NCBI GenBank assembly: GCA_030448005.1
Contig: JAUJNT010000004.1
Span: 1 to 57,239, forward strand
Length of the DNA: 57,239 bases
From: Thermoleophilaceae bacterium
GTDB taxonomy: Bacteria > Actinomycetota > Thermoleophilia > Solirubrobacterales > Thermoleophilaceae
Direction: 5' to 3'
The number at the start of each line of letters is the position of its first letter. The first letter of the stretch is position 1. The translations under genes and the position numbers were made by a program. The notes under the pieces are model-generated. The model had not been told where the DNA came from. It saw only the letters and a program-made list of their open reading frames with translations, and searched no databases. Shown piece after piece: positions 42,383 to 51,432 of the stretch.

Positions 42383-43843
42383 GTGATTGGGGACCGTCTC
42401 AGGTCGCGCTGGAGGGTTGCGGTCGTAATCGCCGTCGCCCTGGTTCTCGTGCCCGCGGGCTGCGGAGAGGACGACGACGCGGCGAAGACGGAGGCGCCCA
42501 AGCCGCAGTCCTCAGCAGGCAAGTGGAAGACCTGGGTGCTCGAATCCGGCTCAGAATTACGCGTGCCACCACCACCGAAGCCAGGCTCCGGAGCGGAAGA
42601 GACGGACAGGCGGCGCCTGAAGGATGCGAGGGCGAAGGGCACTCAGGAGGAGGAGCAGGTGGCGCGCTCATATACCCGCGCGCCGGTGGTCGAGCCATGG
42701 ATCGAGCAGAACATCCAGCTCGTGGCGAGCAAGCCGAAGGACGTGCCGGCCTCCTCGCGGTCATACTCGAACACGGCCGTCGCGATGTACGACGCGGTGG
42801 TTGCCGCCTCCCACTGGCAGCGGGCCTACAAGCGCAAGCCGCCTCCGGGCGACTCGCTGGTGCCGCGCTCCTCTGAGTTCTCGTATCCATCAGAGCATGC
42901 CGCCATCGCGGGGGCCGCATCGCGGGTGCTCGCATATCTCTATCCCGACTACCCGAAGGCCCGCCTCGAAGAGCGTGCCGAGGATGCCTCGAACGCACTG
43001 GTGGCGGCCGGCGCGGTCTACCCGAGCGACGTCGAGGCGGGCCTCGAGCTGGGACGCCGGGTGGGCGACCGGGTGGTCGCCCACGCAAAGAAGGACGGCG
43101 CAGAGACGATCAGATGGGACGGCAAGCGACCGAGGGGGCCGGAGCACTGGGAGCCGCCGCCCGGCTCGACGGGCAAGCCGAACCGACCAGAGGCCGGCAG
43201 GTGGAAGACCTGGATCTCAGACCCGGTCAGCCGCTTCCTGCCGAAGCCACCCCCCAAGTACGGCTCCAAGGAGTTCGTGGCGAACGCGCGGGAGGTCATG
43301 AGGACCAAGGAGCAGCTGACGCCCGAGCAGAAGCGCCTTGCGGACTTCTGGGAGGGGATGGAGGGGACGGCGCTGCCGCAAGGCATCTGGAACCGCGTGC
43401 TGATCGAGTACGTGCGGGACAAGAAGCAGAGCGTGCCGGAGCAGGCACGGACGTTTGCCTTGTTCAACGTGGCCCTGGCCGACGCCGGCGGAGCGATCTG
43501 GTACGCGAAGTACCAGACCGGGTGGTGGGACCCGAGGCCGATCAATGCGATCCGCGACCTCGGGCTCGACAAGCGCTGGAAGTCCTACCTCGATCCGACG
43601 CCGCTGTTCCCCGCCTATCCCTCCGGCACCTCCGGGTACTCGGGCGCGGCCGGCGAGATGCTCACTCACCTGTTCCCCGACGACGCCGAGATGTGGCGAA
43701 GCAGGGCCCGGGAAGCGGGCATGTCGCGCTTTTGGGGAGGCGTCCACTGGAAGATCGACGTCACCGCCGGGCTGGACGTCGGTCGCAACGTGGCGCGCGG
43801 CGTAGTCGAGCACGCAAAGAACGACGGCGCGGAAGAGCCGTAA
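42383..43843 (+). CDS. PAP2/vanadium haloperoxidase-like lipoprotein
   Basis: 486 residues. Lipobox VPAGC (Cys27), so surface-anchored. Two related helical halves: the first with SNTAVAMYDAVVAASHW and YPSEHAAIAGAASRVLAYLYP, the second with KYQTGWWDPRPINAI, YPSGTSGYSGAAGEMLTHLFP and SRFWGGVHWKIDVTAG. The second half carries the phosphate/vanadate motifs KxxxxxxRP and SR...H...D, but the usual PSGH has become PSGT, losing the acid-base His. A phosphatase or haloperoxidase function is therefore doubtful. Internal repeats KWKTWV / RWKTWI begin both halves. Start GTG 42383. Confidence 0.8.
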   Translation: MIGDRLRSRWRVAVVIAVALVLVPAGCGEDDDAAKTEAPKPQSSAGKWKTWVLESGSELRVPPPPKPGSGAEETDRRRLKDARAKGTQEEEQVARSYTRAPVVEPWIEQNIQLVASKPKDVPASSRSYSNTAVAMYDAVVAASHWQRAYKRKPPPGDSLVPRSSEFSYPSEHAAIAGAASRVLAYLYPDYPKARLEERAEDASNALVAAGAVYPSDVEAGLELGRRVGDRVVAHAKKDGAETIRWDGKRPRGPEHWEPPPGSTGKPNRPEAGRWKTWISDPVSRFLPKPPPKYGSKEFVANAREVMRTKEQLTPEQKRLADFWEGMEGTALPQGIWNRVLIEYVRDKKQSVPEQARTFALFNVALADAGGAIWYAKYQTGWWDPRPINAIRDLGLDKRWKSYLDPTPLFPAYPSGTSGYSGAAGEMLTHLFPDDAEMWRSRAREAGMSRFWGGVHWKIDVTAGLDVGRNVARGVVEHAKNDGAEEP

Positions 43844-43984
43844 GGCCGAAGCCGCTGCGGAGGAGCGGTTAGCGCCGGCCCGCTTGATGGGCAGTGCCAA
43901 GTCAAGCTGCGCAGGACCAGGCGCTACTCGCAAGTGCCTTTCGACTGCGCTGGCGCATATCGCCATGGAGAAGGGAGCGGCCGG

Positions 43985-44505
43985 TCACATTCGGGTTGAC
44001 CGGCCGGTGCCCTCCGGCCAGGAAGCCGCCGTCGGAGCTGATGAAGCCGAACAGGCCCCATCCCGGCGGCCAGGACGGCCATCCCGACTACGATCGGCGC
44101 CTTCCCCGAAGCGCCCGATCACAGGCGCCGCGGCGCCGACCATCAGCAGCATGATCAGCGCGGTCATCGGTAGGAGCGCCGAGCCGGCCTCGAAGGGCCC
44201 ATAACCGAGCACCTGCTGTAGGTAGAGGTTCAGCACGAACCACATCGGCACCCACGCCGCGCCGAGGAGCAGCGGGCTGGCGTTGGCGGACCGAGAAGCT
44301 CCCGGTGCGGAAGATCCGCAGCGGGACGAGCGGCTGCCGGGGTCAACCTCTGGCTGGCGACGAACGCAGTCATCAGTGCGAGCGCGCCCGCCAGGACCGC
44401 CACCGTCTGTGTCGAGGCCCAGCCGGCGTTGCCCGCGTCGACGATCCCGAACACCGCCAGCGCCACCTTCCCGAAGGCCCGTGGGCAGCGCCAGCGGCCA
44501 GACAT
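43985..44505 (-). pseudogene. MFS (DHA2/EmrB-like) transporter remnant
   Basis: Three frames carry consecutive pieces of a 14-TM drug:H+ antiporter: FGIVDAGNAGWASTQTVAVLAGALALMTAFV, then LLLGAAWVPMWFVLNLYLQQVLGYGPFEAGSALLPMTALIMLLMVG, then AVLAAGMGLFGFISSDGGFLAGG. Both the N-terminal and C-terminal thirds are missing and at least two frameshifts are needed. It fills most of the 720-base gap between the PAP2-like gene and the ATPase. Confidence 0.8.
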
Positions 44506-44563
44506 GGCTCGAGAGCATCGGGTGGAGGAGTGTCGTCCCCAGCGCCAGATCTACTCTTGCGCT

Positions 44564-45319
44564 ATGGCGCGACCGGATCGCCGGTCCTTCGGGGCCGGCC
44601 CCTACGTCCTCGGTGCGAGGCTCCGACCCGATGTCGACGACAGCGATTTCCGCTTTGGACTCCCGGCAGTGCGCGCGCTCGAGGCGTTGGAGTTCAGCAC
44701 ACCGATCACGTTTCTCATTGGGGAGAACGGAAGCGGCAAATCAACTCTGATCGAGGCGGTTGCACGGGCGCTTCGCTTCGATGAGGAGGGAGGCACCGAA
44801 GGAGGCGACCTCAGAAGACCGAAGCGCTTCGCGGACGACCCGCTAGGGAAGTCGCTCGCGCTCGAGCTCGGGCCGCACAAGCCCGAGCGGGCCTTCTTCC
44901 TGCGGGCGGAGAGCTTCTTCAACGCCGCCCGCAGGATCGATTCGGAGGGGCTCGAGTCGATCTATGGCGGGACCGCTCTGCACCAGCAGTCACATGGGGA
45001 GTCGTTTCTTGCTCTCGCCGCCAACCGCTTCGGCGGCGATGGTCTGTACCTGCTTGACGAGCCGGAGGCGGCGCTTTCGGTCACCAGCGCGCTCGCATTC
45101 CTTGCCGTGATGCACCGCGCTGCCACAGCCGGCGCACAGTTCATCGTGGCTACTCACTCGCCGATCCTGCTGGCCGTCCCTGGGGCCCGGATCTACGAGC
45201 TCGATGACACGGGCGCCGAGGTTGTTTCCTGGGACATGGCCGACCCGACCCGTCTCACGCGCGCCTTTCTCGAGGCGCCCGAGCGGTTCTTGAGAGAGGT
45301 ATTGGCAGACGACGACTAG
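44564..45319 (+). CDS. AAA/ABC-type ATPase
   Basis: A 251-residue soluble ATPase. Walker A GENGSGKST (53-61), a signature-like SHGESFLAL, Walker B LYLLDEPEAALS and the H-loop ATHSP. N-terminal FGAGPYVLGARLRPD and PITFLIGENG match stand-alone ATPases related to the YkfA/RecF-OLD group. No TM partner lies beside it. Role could be DNA-related or stress-related; not clear. ATG 44564; the frame upstream overlaps the MFS remnant. Confidence 0.85.
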   Translation: MARPDRRSFGAGPYVLGARLRPDVDDSDFRFGLPAVRALEALEFSTPITFLIGENGSGKSTLIEAVARALRFDEEGGTEGGDLRRPKRFADDPLGKSLALELGPHKPERAFFLRAESFFNAARRIDSEGLESIYGGTALHQQSHGESFLALAANRFGGDGLYLLDEPEAALSVTSALAFLAVMHRAATAGAQFIVATHSPILLAVPGARIYELDDTGAEVVSWDMADPTRLTRAFLEAPERFLREVLADDD

Positions 45320-45572
45320 GGCTGCCTCGTCATACGACGAGTGCGCCGTTTACACGGGCACCGTCCACGCCGTCGCAACCCACTCGCTGCGCGGAAAGTC
45401 GCCTTTCACGCTAGGCGGCGGGTCGTCTTGGATGTCTCGCCGCTGCTCGGCGACGGGTTCCGACACGGCCGGTCAACTCCTATCCGACTTTCAGTAGCTT
45501 GCGTGATGTGGGTTCTCGTCAGTATGGGTGCGCGGCACGTCAGGTAAACCCCTCGGTCGACGGAATCTAGCG

Positions 45573-46550
45573 GTGGACCCAGACTTCAGACTGCAGAGGC
45601 GGGAGGTGGCGCGCCGGCGCACCCGTCGGCAGCGGCTGATCGCACTCTGCGCCCTCGGGCTCGTGGCTTCACTGACGCTCGCAATGGTGGCCACGCGCGG
45701 AGGTGGGGGACAGAGCGGGCGCGGGGGCGGCGAGGCCACGGCGGAGAAGCGTCCGCCCAGGCCGCCGGAGCTGCCCCGGGGCGGCCGGCGTATCTTCCCC
45801 GACCACCGCGTGGTCGCCTTCTATGGGGCGCCCCAGAGCGAGGAGCTGGGCGCGCTGGGCATCGGCTCGCCGGCCCAGGCCGGTCGGCGCCTCGTGCGCC
45901 AGGCCCGGCCCTACGCGCGCCGGGGACGCCCGGTGCTCCCGGCCTTCGAGCTCATCTCGACGATCGTCCACAGCAGCGCCGGAGAGGACGGTGACTTCTC
46001 GGAGCGCCTGAAGCCGGCGGTGATCGACCGCTACCTCCGCGAGGCCCGCCGGCGCAAGGGGCTGCTGATCCTCGATATCCAGCCCGGGCGGTCTGCCTTC
46101 ATGCGCGAGGTGCGAGCGCTGCGGCGCTGGCTCGAGCAGCCCGACGTCTCGCTTGCCCTCGATCCGGAGTGGAGCATGGGCGAGGGCGAGATACCCGGCC
46201 AGAGCATCGGCTCCACCGACGCGCGCACGGTGAACCAGGTCTCTTCCTATCTCTCGAGGATCGTCGAGCAGCGCAACCTGCCGCAGAAGCTCCTCCTCGT
46301 CCATCGCTTCACCGCGGACATGATCGAGAACGAGCGCGCCCTGCGCAGCTACGCGGGAGTGGCGCTCACCGTGAACGTCGACGGCTTCGGGACGGCGGCG
46401 CAGAAACGGGCGAAGTACCGTGAGTTCACCCGCGGAAGACGTGATCGCCACCACGGCTTCAAGCTCTTCTACCGCGAGGACACGAACCTGATGTCGCCGC
46501 GCCAGACGCTGCGCCTGCGCCCGGCTCCGGACGTCGTGGCCTACGAGTGA
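45573..46550 (+). CDS. Membrane-anchored extracytoplasmic protein, barrel-like
   Basis: 325 residues: Arg-rich cytoplasmic N-terminus (REVARRRTRRQRL), one TM helix (LIALCALGLVASLTLAMVA), a Gly/Pro linker, then a globular domain with HRVVAFYGAP, PAFELISTI, LLILDIQPG, LALDPEWSM, KLLLVHRF, NVDGFG and FKLFYRED. The regular alternation of strands ending in acidic residues suggests a TIM-barrel hydrolase-like fold. Similar actinobacterial proteins are uncharacterised. Start GTG 45573 (MDPDFRLQ) is preferred; GTG 45528 is possible. The gap 45320-45572 shows nothing else. Confidence 0.75.
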   Translation: MDPDFRLQRREVARRRTRRQRLIALCALGLVASLTLAMVATRGGGGQSGRGGGEATAEKRPPRPPELPRGGRRIFPDHRVVAFYGAPQSEELGALGIGSPAQAGRRLVRQARPYARRGRPVLPAFELISTIVHSSAGEDGDFSERLKPAVIDRYLREARRRKGLLILDIQPGRSAFMREVRALRRWLEQPDVSLALDPEWSMGEGEIPGQSIGSTDARTVNQVSSYLSRIVEQRNLPQKLLLVHRFTADMIENERALRSYAGVALTVNVDGFGTAAQKRAKYREFTRGRRDRHHGFKLFYREDTNLMSPRQTLRLRPAPDVVAYE

Positions 46551-46636
46551 AGGAGCGTCGCAAATCCGCAGGGGTCGGGGCGATCGCCGCCGCGCGCTCA
46601 AGCACTCTCGGCACGCGCGCGTCGCTGCTCGGCTCC

Positions 46637-47755
46637 TCAGCCCACGAGGCCGCGCGCGCGCAGGTCGGCGAGGGCCTCGTCGCCGCCCTCGCGCACGCTC
46701 TGGGTGGCCACCCACTCCGCGAGCTCTGAAAGCCCGTCGGTGAGCTTGCGCCGGGCCCGGAAGCCGAGCAGCTCCTCGGCTCTGCGCACGTCCGCGAAGC
46801 AGTGCCGGATGTCCCCGGCGCGGAACTCGCCTGTTATGTCCGGAGCGAGGTCCGATCCGAGCGCCGCGGCGATGCGCCGGGCAAGCTCTGCCACCGTGAT
46901 GGTGCGGCCGGTGGCGACGTTGATGGCGTGCCCGGGGGCCGCCGGCGCGTCCATCGCCGCCAGCGTGGCGCTCACCACATCGGAGACGTGGACGAGGTCT
47001 CGCATCTGCCTGCCGTCCTCGAACACGCGCGGTGCGCGCCGGTTGAGGATCCGCGCGGCGAAGATCGCGGCGACCCCCGTGTAGGGATTGGCGAGTGCCT
47101 GCCGGGGCCCGTAGACGTTGAGGTAGCGCAGGGCCACGGTGTCGAGGCCGTATGCGCGGCCGAGCACGAGCGCCAGTTCCTCCTGATCGCGCTTGGTGAT
47201 GCCGTACACGCTGGCGGGTCGCAGGGGCGAGTCCTCGTGCGTGGCGACCGGCCGCAGCTGCTCCTCGCATGCCGGACAGCGCGGCTCCCACCGCCCGGCT
47301 TTCAGCTGCTTCGCTCCCCGCAGCCGGACGCTCGTTGCCCCGTGCCGCGGGCACTCATACGCCCCCTCGCCATACACCACCATCGACGAGGCAAGCACGA
47401 GACGTCGGACGTTGTCCCGCCGCTCGAGCAGCGCCTCCAGCAACGTCGCCGTTCCGCCGGCGTTTGCATCCACGGCGCGTCGCACGTTCATCATCGATTC
47501 GCCGTTTCCGACGGCGCCGCCGAGGTGGAACACCCGCTCGACGCCACCCAGCGCACGCTCCACGGCCACTCGATCGCCAAGGTCACCGATCACGAGCTCC
47601 GCGTCCGCGGGGAGATGGCCGGGCGGCTCCCGCGTGGGGTGAGCGAGTGGGTCGAGGTTGTCGAGGACCCGCACCCGCTCGCCGCGCTCGAGCAGCGCGT
47701 CGACCAGATGTCCGCCGATGAAGCCGGCGCCGCCGGTGACGAGCACTGTGCTCAC
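46637..47755 (-). CDS. NAD-dependent sugar epimerase with Cys-rich insert
   Basis: 372 residues, extended SDR. Rossmann motif TGGAGFIGG, catalytic SVYGITK (YxxxK) and RYLNVYGPRQ, as in UDP-glucose 4-epimerase/dehydratases. An insert after VVYGEG has YECPRHG and RCPACEEQL, four metal-type ligands that could form a zinc knuckle, an uncommon addition. It probably makes a nucleotide sugar for the envelope glycan genes beside it. The membrane glycosyltransferase upstream overlaps it by four bases. Confidence 0.87.
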   Translation of the reverse strand: MSTVLVTGGAGFIGGHLVDALLERGERVRVLDNLDPLAHPTREPPGHLPADAELVIGDLGDRVAVERALGGVERVFHLGGAVGNGESMMNVRRAVDANAGGTATLLEALLERRDNVRRLVLASSMVVYGEGAYECPRHGATSVRLRGAKQLKAGRWEPRCPACEEQLRPVATHEDSPLRPASVYGITKRDQEELALVLGRAYGLDTVALRYLNVYGPRQALANPYTGVAAIFAARILNRRAPRVFEDGRQMRDLVHVSDVVSATLAAMDAPAAPGHAINVATGRTITVAELARRIAAALGSDLAPDITGEFRAGDIRHCFADVRRAEELLGFRARRKLTDGLSELAEWVATQSVREGGDEALADLRARGLVG

Positions 47756-49065
47756 CAGATCGTCTCCAGCAGCAGCTCCGCGGCGAGCGCCTGTGCGGCC
47801 AACGCTCCGAGGACCGGGCGCAGGTGCCGCTCGGGAAGCGAGGCCGCCGCCGCCACGCAGGCGATCGGGACGATGAAGAGGTAGATGCGCTCCGTCTCTG
47901 CCTTGGTGAAGCCGAGCACCGCGGCTACCGCGAGCACGGCCACCACCGCGACCGCCGGAGCGCTGCCCGCGCCGGCGCTTCGCAGCGCGTACCAGGCGGT
48001 GGGCAGGCCGAGCGCTATCAGGAACGCCACGGGTGAGCCCAGCACCCAGAACGCGTACGGCCGCCCGCTCGCCACGCCCTCGCGGTAGACGCTCTCCGCG
48101 GCGCCCAGCGCCCCGACGGGGTCATAGCCCGTGGCCACGTGCAGTCCTGCGTAGAACGCGCAGAGCGCCGCCGCGCAGAGCGCCGCCAGCGTTACCGCCC
48201 GCCTGGTGCTCTCGCGGCGAGCGGCCACGATCGTGGCCCACGCGCCCACGGCAAGGTTCGCGTAAGAGAAGAACGAGGCAAGCGCAAGCGTGGCCGCGCC
48301 GAAGGTGCGCCCCAACCGCTTGCGCGCCACGAGCGCAAGCGCCGCGGCGAGCGCCAGGCTGGCGTACAGCGCGTCGGCCGACGTTGCGCCGTACAGCACC
48401 GCGGAGGGCGCGAACACGTAGAGCAGGGTGGCGGTTCGGGCTCGCTTCTCGTCGAGCAGTGCTCGTGCGAGCAGGTAGGCAAGCGGCACCGACAGCGCTC
48501 CTCCGAGGATCGTGAGCGCGGCCATGCCCGGCGCGGAGTCGATTCGGAGGGCGTGTAGGAGCACGAGCAGGCCGGGGGGGTGGCCCACCGCGTGGACGGG
48601 CAGCGAGGTGCCGATCTCCGCGAAGGTGTCGAGGAAGAAGCGCAGGCCGAACTCGAACGCGGGGAGCGCCGGCAGGTACTCGCTGGCCGCCTCATGGTTC
48701 GGCACGTCGTAGACGCCGTACCAGCCGACGATGCCCTCGCGGGCAGCGGCGAGCGCCAGCCGCAGCGCCAGTGCGAGCATCAACGCGGCGGCCGCAAACT
48801 GCCACGCGCTCACGGATGTCCACTGCAGCCGCGGGGCTAGGGTGGCGCCTACGGCAAGCAGCGCGGCGGCGGCCGCGGCGAGCGGCCCGATGCGTGGCTC
48901 CCACGCGGCAAGGAAGGGCGCCAGCGGGGTGCCTAGTTCCGTGCCGCCGGCGGTGGCGATCAGGCCGTATGCCACCGTTGCGGCCGCCACGAAGGCGCCA
49001 GTCACGGGCACGATGGTCTCGCCCCGCCCGCGCGGGGCGCTAACTGGAACCGCCTGCGCCTCCAC
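47752..49065 (-). CDS. Polytopic membrane protein, glycosyltransferase C-like
   Basis: 437 residues with about 11 hydrophobic helices. After the first helices there is an extracytoplasmic loop (YGVYDVPNHEAASEYLPALPAFEFGLRFF, then LPVHAVGHPPG) resembling the GT-C catalytic loop of mannosyl/arabinosyl transferases that use polyprenyl-phosphate sugars. APSAVLYGATSADALYASLALAAAL fits a GT39/GT87-like fold. No firm donor can be assigned. Start codon about 49065; it is cotranslated with the epimerase (ATGA overlap). Confidence 0.75.
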   Translation of the reverse strand: MEAQAVPVSAPRGRGETIVPVTGAFVAAATVAYGLIATAGGTELGTPLAPFLAAWEPRIGPLAAAAAALLAVGATLAPRLQWTSVSAWQFAAAALMLALALRLALAAAREGIVGWYGVYDVPNHEAASEYLPALPAFEFGLRFFLDTFAEIGTSLPVHAVGHPPGLLVLLHALRIDSAPGMAALTILGGALSVPLAYLLARALLDEKRARTATLLYVFAPSAVLYGATSADALYASLALAAALALVARKRLGRTFGAATLALASFFSYANLAVGAWATIVAARRESTRRAVTLAALCAAALCAFYAGLHVATGYDPVGALGAAESVYREGVASGRPYAFWVLGSPVAFLIALGLPTAWYALRSAGAGSAPAVAVVAVLAVAAVLGFTKAETERIYLFIVPIACVAAAASLPERHLRPVLGALAAQALAAELLLETIW

Positions 49066-49155
49066 GAGCGCAACCGTAAGGGCGCCGGCACCTGGGCAAC
49101 GGTCCGGAGCCGCTGACGTTGCCGTTTCGTAATGGGTTCCCCGTACCGTCGGCTC

Positions 49156-49806
49156 ATGCCGACGATCGACGTCATCCTCCCGGTGCTCGACGAGGCCGAG
49201 GCCCTCCCGGGAGTGCTCGAACTGATGCCCGCGGGCTACCGCCCACTCGTGGTGGACAACGGCTCGAGCGACGGCTCCGCGGAGCTTGCCGAGAGCCTCG
49301 GGGCAAACGTGGTGCGCGAGCCGCGACGCGGCTTTGGCGCGGCCTGCTTCTCCGGGCTGGAGGCGGCGCGCAGCGAGGTCGTGTGCTTCATGGACTGCGA
49401 CGGTTCACTCGACCCGCGCGACCTTCCGCGGGTGGTCGAGCCGGTCGTCCTCGGGCAGCGCACCCTTGTGCTCGGCGCGCGCGCGGCCGAGCGCGGCGCG
49501 TGGCCGGCGCACGCACGACTGGCGAACAGGCTGCTGGCGTGCGAGCTGGCGCGGCGCACCGACTTGAGGCTCCGTGACCTGGGGCCCATGCGCGCGGCGC
49601 CGCGCGGGAGCTTGATCGCGCTCGGCATCCGCGACCGGCGCTTCGGCTGGCCGCTCGAGATGGTGCTACGCGCAGCTGCCGCCGGTTGGCAGATCGAAGA
49701 GGTGGAGGTGCGCTACCGGGCTCGTAGCGGCGGGAAGTCCAAGATCACCGGCACTCTGCGCGGCACCGTCCAAACGGTGCGCGACATGTCCCTGGCGCTG
49801 AGGTGA
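49156..49806 (+). CDS. GT2 family glycosyltransferase
   Basis: 216 residues, GT-A fold: PTIDVILPVLDEAEALPGVLE, VVDNGSSDGSAELAE, RGFGAACFSGLEAA and the metal motif MDCDGSLDP (DCDGS in place of the usual DxD). A C-terminal SGGKSKITGTLRG segment is typical of dolichol/polyprenyl-phosphate sugar synthases. It probably charges a lipid carrier for the GT-C-like enzyme next door. ATG 49156 is chosen over 49132. Its stop overlaps the next GTG. Confidence 0.88.
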   Translation: MPTIDVILPVLDEAEALPGVLELMPAGYRPLVVDNGSSDGSAELAESLGANVVREPRRGFGAACFSGLEAARSEVVCFMDCDGSLDPRDLPRVVEPVVLGQRTLVLGARAAERGAWPAHARLANRLLACELARRTDLRLRDLGPMRAAPRGSLIALGIRDRRFGWPLEMVLRAAAAGWQIEEVEVRYRARSGGKSKITGTLRGTVQTVRDMSLALR

Positions 49807-50465
49807 GCTCACCCGCCGACGTCGCGATCGTGGTGGTCGCAAAGGCGCCGCAGGCGGGGCGTACGAAGACGCGGCTGTGCCCGCCTTGCACGCCCGGCGA
49901 GGCGGCGAGGCTCGCCGAAGCCGCCCTGTGCGACACGCTCGCCGCGGTGGCCGCCGCGCCCGCTCGCCGACGGGTGCTGGCGCTCGCCGGTGAAGTAGGC
50001 GGGTGGCTGCCGGACGGCTTCCGTGTGGTACGCCAGCGCGGCTCGGGTCTAGGCGAACGCCTCGCTCACGCGCTCACCGCGGCCCGTGGCCCGGCACTCG
50101 TGGTGGGTATGGACACCCCGCAGCTCACGCCAAGGCTCCTCGAGTGTGCGGCAGCGCGACTGGTCGAGCCCGACGTGGATGCCGTGTTGGGAGCAGCGCT
50201 CGACGGCGGCTACTGGACGATCGGCCTGAGGCGACCGGACCCCGCCGTCTTCCGGGGGGTGCCGATGTCGAGCAACGACACCTGCAGCGCGCAGCGTGGC
50301 CGTCTTCGGCGACTGGGCCTCCTCTGGGCAGAGCTGCCCGCGCTCCGTGACGTCGATACGATCGCGGACGCCCGCGCCGTGGCAGCCGCTGCTCCTGAGA
50401 CGCAGTTCGCGAGGACGCTCGGGGCGGTGTCGTCTGAAGGATGCTTGCCGGCGCCGGCGATCTAG
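49803..50465 (+). CDS. TIGR04282-family (DUF2064) glycosyltransferase-like protein
   Basis: 220 residues, GT-A-like fold. VVVAKAPQAGRTKTRLCPPCTP, VGMDTPQLTP (GxDxP motif) and LGAALDGGYWTIGLR are the family marks; FRGVPMSSNDTC follows. Members sit beside GT2 enzymes and methyltransferases in many Actinomycetota and are presumed nucleotidyl- or glycosyltransferases without a proven reaction. GTG overlap with the preceding gene suggests a complex or sequential steps. Confidence 0.85.
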   Translation: MSSPADVAIVVVAKAPQAGRTKTRLCPPCTPGEAARLAEAALCDTLAAVAAAPARRRVLALAGEVGGWLPDGFRVVRQRGSGLGERLAHALTAARGPALVVGMDTPQLTPRLLECAAARLVEPDVDAVLGAALDGGYWTIGLRRPDPAVFRGVPMSSNDTCSAQRGRLRRLGLLWAELPALRDVDTIADARAVAAAAPETQFARTLGAVSSEGCLPAPAI

Positions 50466-51373
50466 CGCACCCGGCCGACCATCACGAGGCCGTGCCCATA
50501 GCCGCCGGAGCCGCGGCCGTCGAGAGACCAAACGCGACGCGCCAGCTCTTGCGGCAGGCAATCACTGCACGCCACCACCCGCCGCCGGCGCGCGGCAATG
50601 CGGCGGTGGACCGCCGCGGGCGCTGCCGGCGGGAGCGCGGGAAGCGGCGCTGAGAGATCCGCGAGCGCCGGATGGGAGCGCTCTCCGCGTAGGAGGGCGG
50701 CCACCCCGCTCCGGATGCGCGGCAAGCCGGCCCAGTAGCGCGGCTCGCCCGTCTTCGGTGCACCCTGCACGGTCCGGTCGATGGCTCGCAGCACACGGAT
50801 TCCGGCGCTCTCGTAGCGGGCCGCCAGCTCTCGCGGCGCCCACGGGTGGACAGTGACATCGGCCCCAAGTCGATAGGGAATTAGGCGCGCCGCGCCAGGC
50901 TTCGTATGCCACAGTCGCGGCCACTCGAGTGAGTTCAGTCCGAGCGCCTCGAGCGCCACCACGGAACCTGGGCGTGCATGGCGTGCGATATCTCCCAGCA
51001 GCCGCTCGAGCTCGCGGGGAGCCAGGTGCGAGGCCATGCCGAAGGTGCCCAAGTAGAGGTCGTACGGCGCGGCGCCCACGGGCCCGAGCCCTTGGCGGAG
51101 GTCGTGGCGCAGGGCGCCGCCAGGAACGTCTCCCGGGTCGAGGTCGACACCTACGTAGCGTCCGAGCAATGGGCCCGCCAGCCAGCCCGCGAGTCCGTCC
51201 GCACAGCCCAGGTCGAGCATCGCACTCCCCCCGCTCTCGGCGAGCCATGTCGGGATCAGGCGGGCAAAGAACTCGCACTCGAACACCTCGCGGACCGGGT
51301 CGCCGGGCTGCACGAGGTATGGACGGACGGCCTCGGCGAGCATTGAGCGCACCGTAGTAGGCACGACCGTCAC
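50462..51373 (-). CDS. Class I SAM-dependent methyltransferase
   Basis: 303 residues. The Rossmann SAM motif reads AMLDLGCADG, followed by YVGVDLDPGD and a third motif DLYLGTFGMASHL. The C-terminal 100 residues are basic and end in a Gly-rich tail, with a Cys pair in VVACSDCLP. Methyl acceptor unknown; cluster context suggests a sugar or glycan. It runs convergently to the TIGR04282 gene, overlapping its stop by four bases. Confidence 0.78.
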   Translation of the reverse strand: MTVVPTTVRSMLAEAVRPYLVQPGDPVREVFECEFFARLIPTWLAESGGSAMLDLGCADGLAGWLAGPLLGRYVGVDLDPGDVPGGALRHDLRQGLGPVGAAPYDLYLGTFGMASHLAPRELERLLGDIARHARPGSVVALEALGLNSLEWPRLWHTKPGAARLIPYRLGADVTVHPWAPRELAARYESAGIRVLRAIDRTVQGAPKTGEPRYWAGLPRIRSGVAALLRGERSHPALADLSAPLPALPPAAPAAVHRRIAARRRRVVACSDCLPQELARRVWSLDGRGSGGYGHGLVMVGRVR

Positions 51374-51432
51374 ATCACGCTCTGGCGAGGAGCCGTAAGG
51401 AACCTGAAACCTAGGCCCGCTCGACTATCGGA

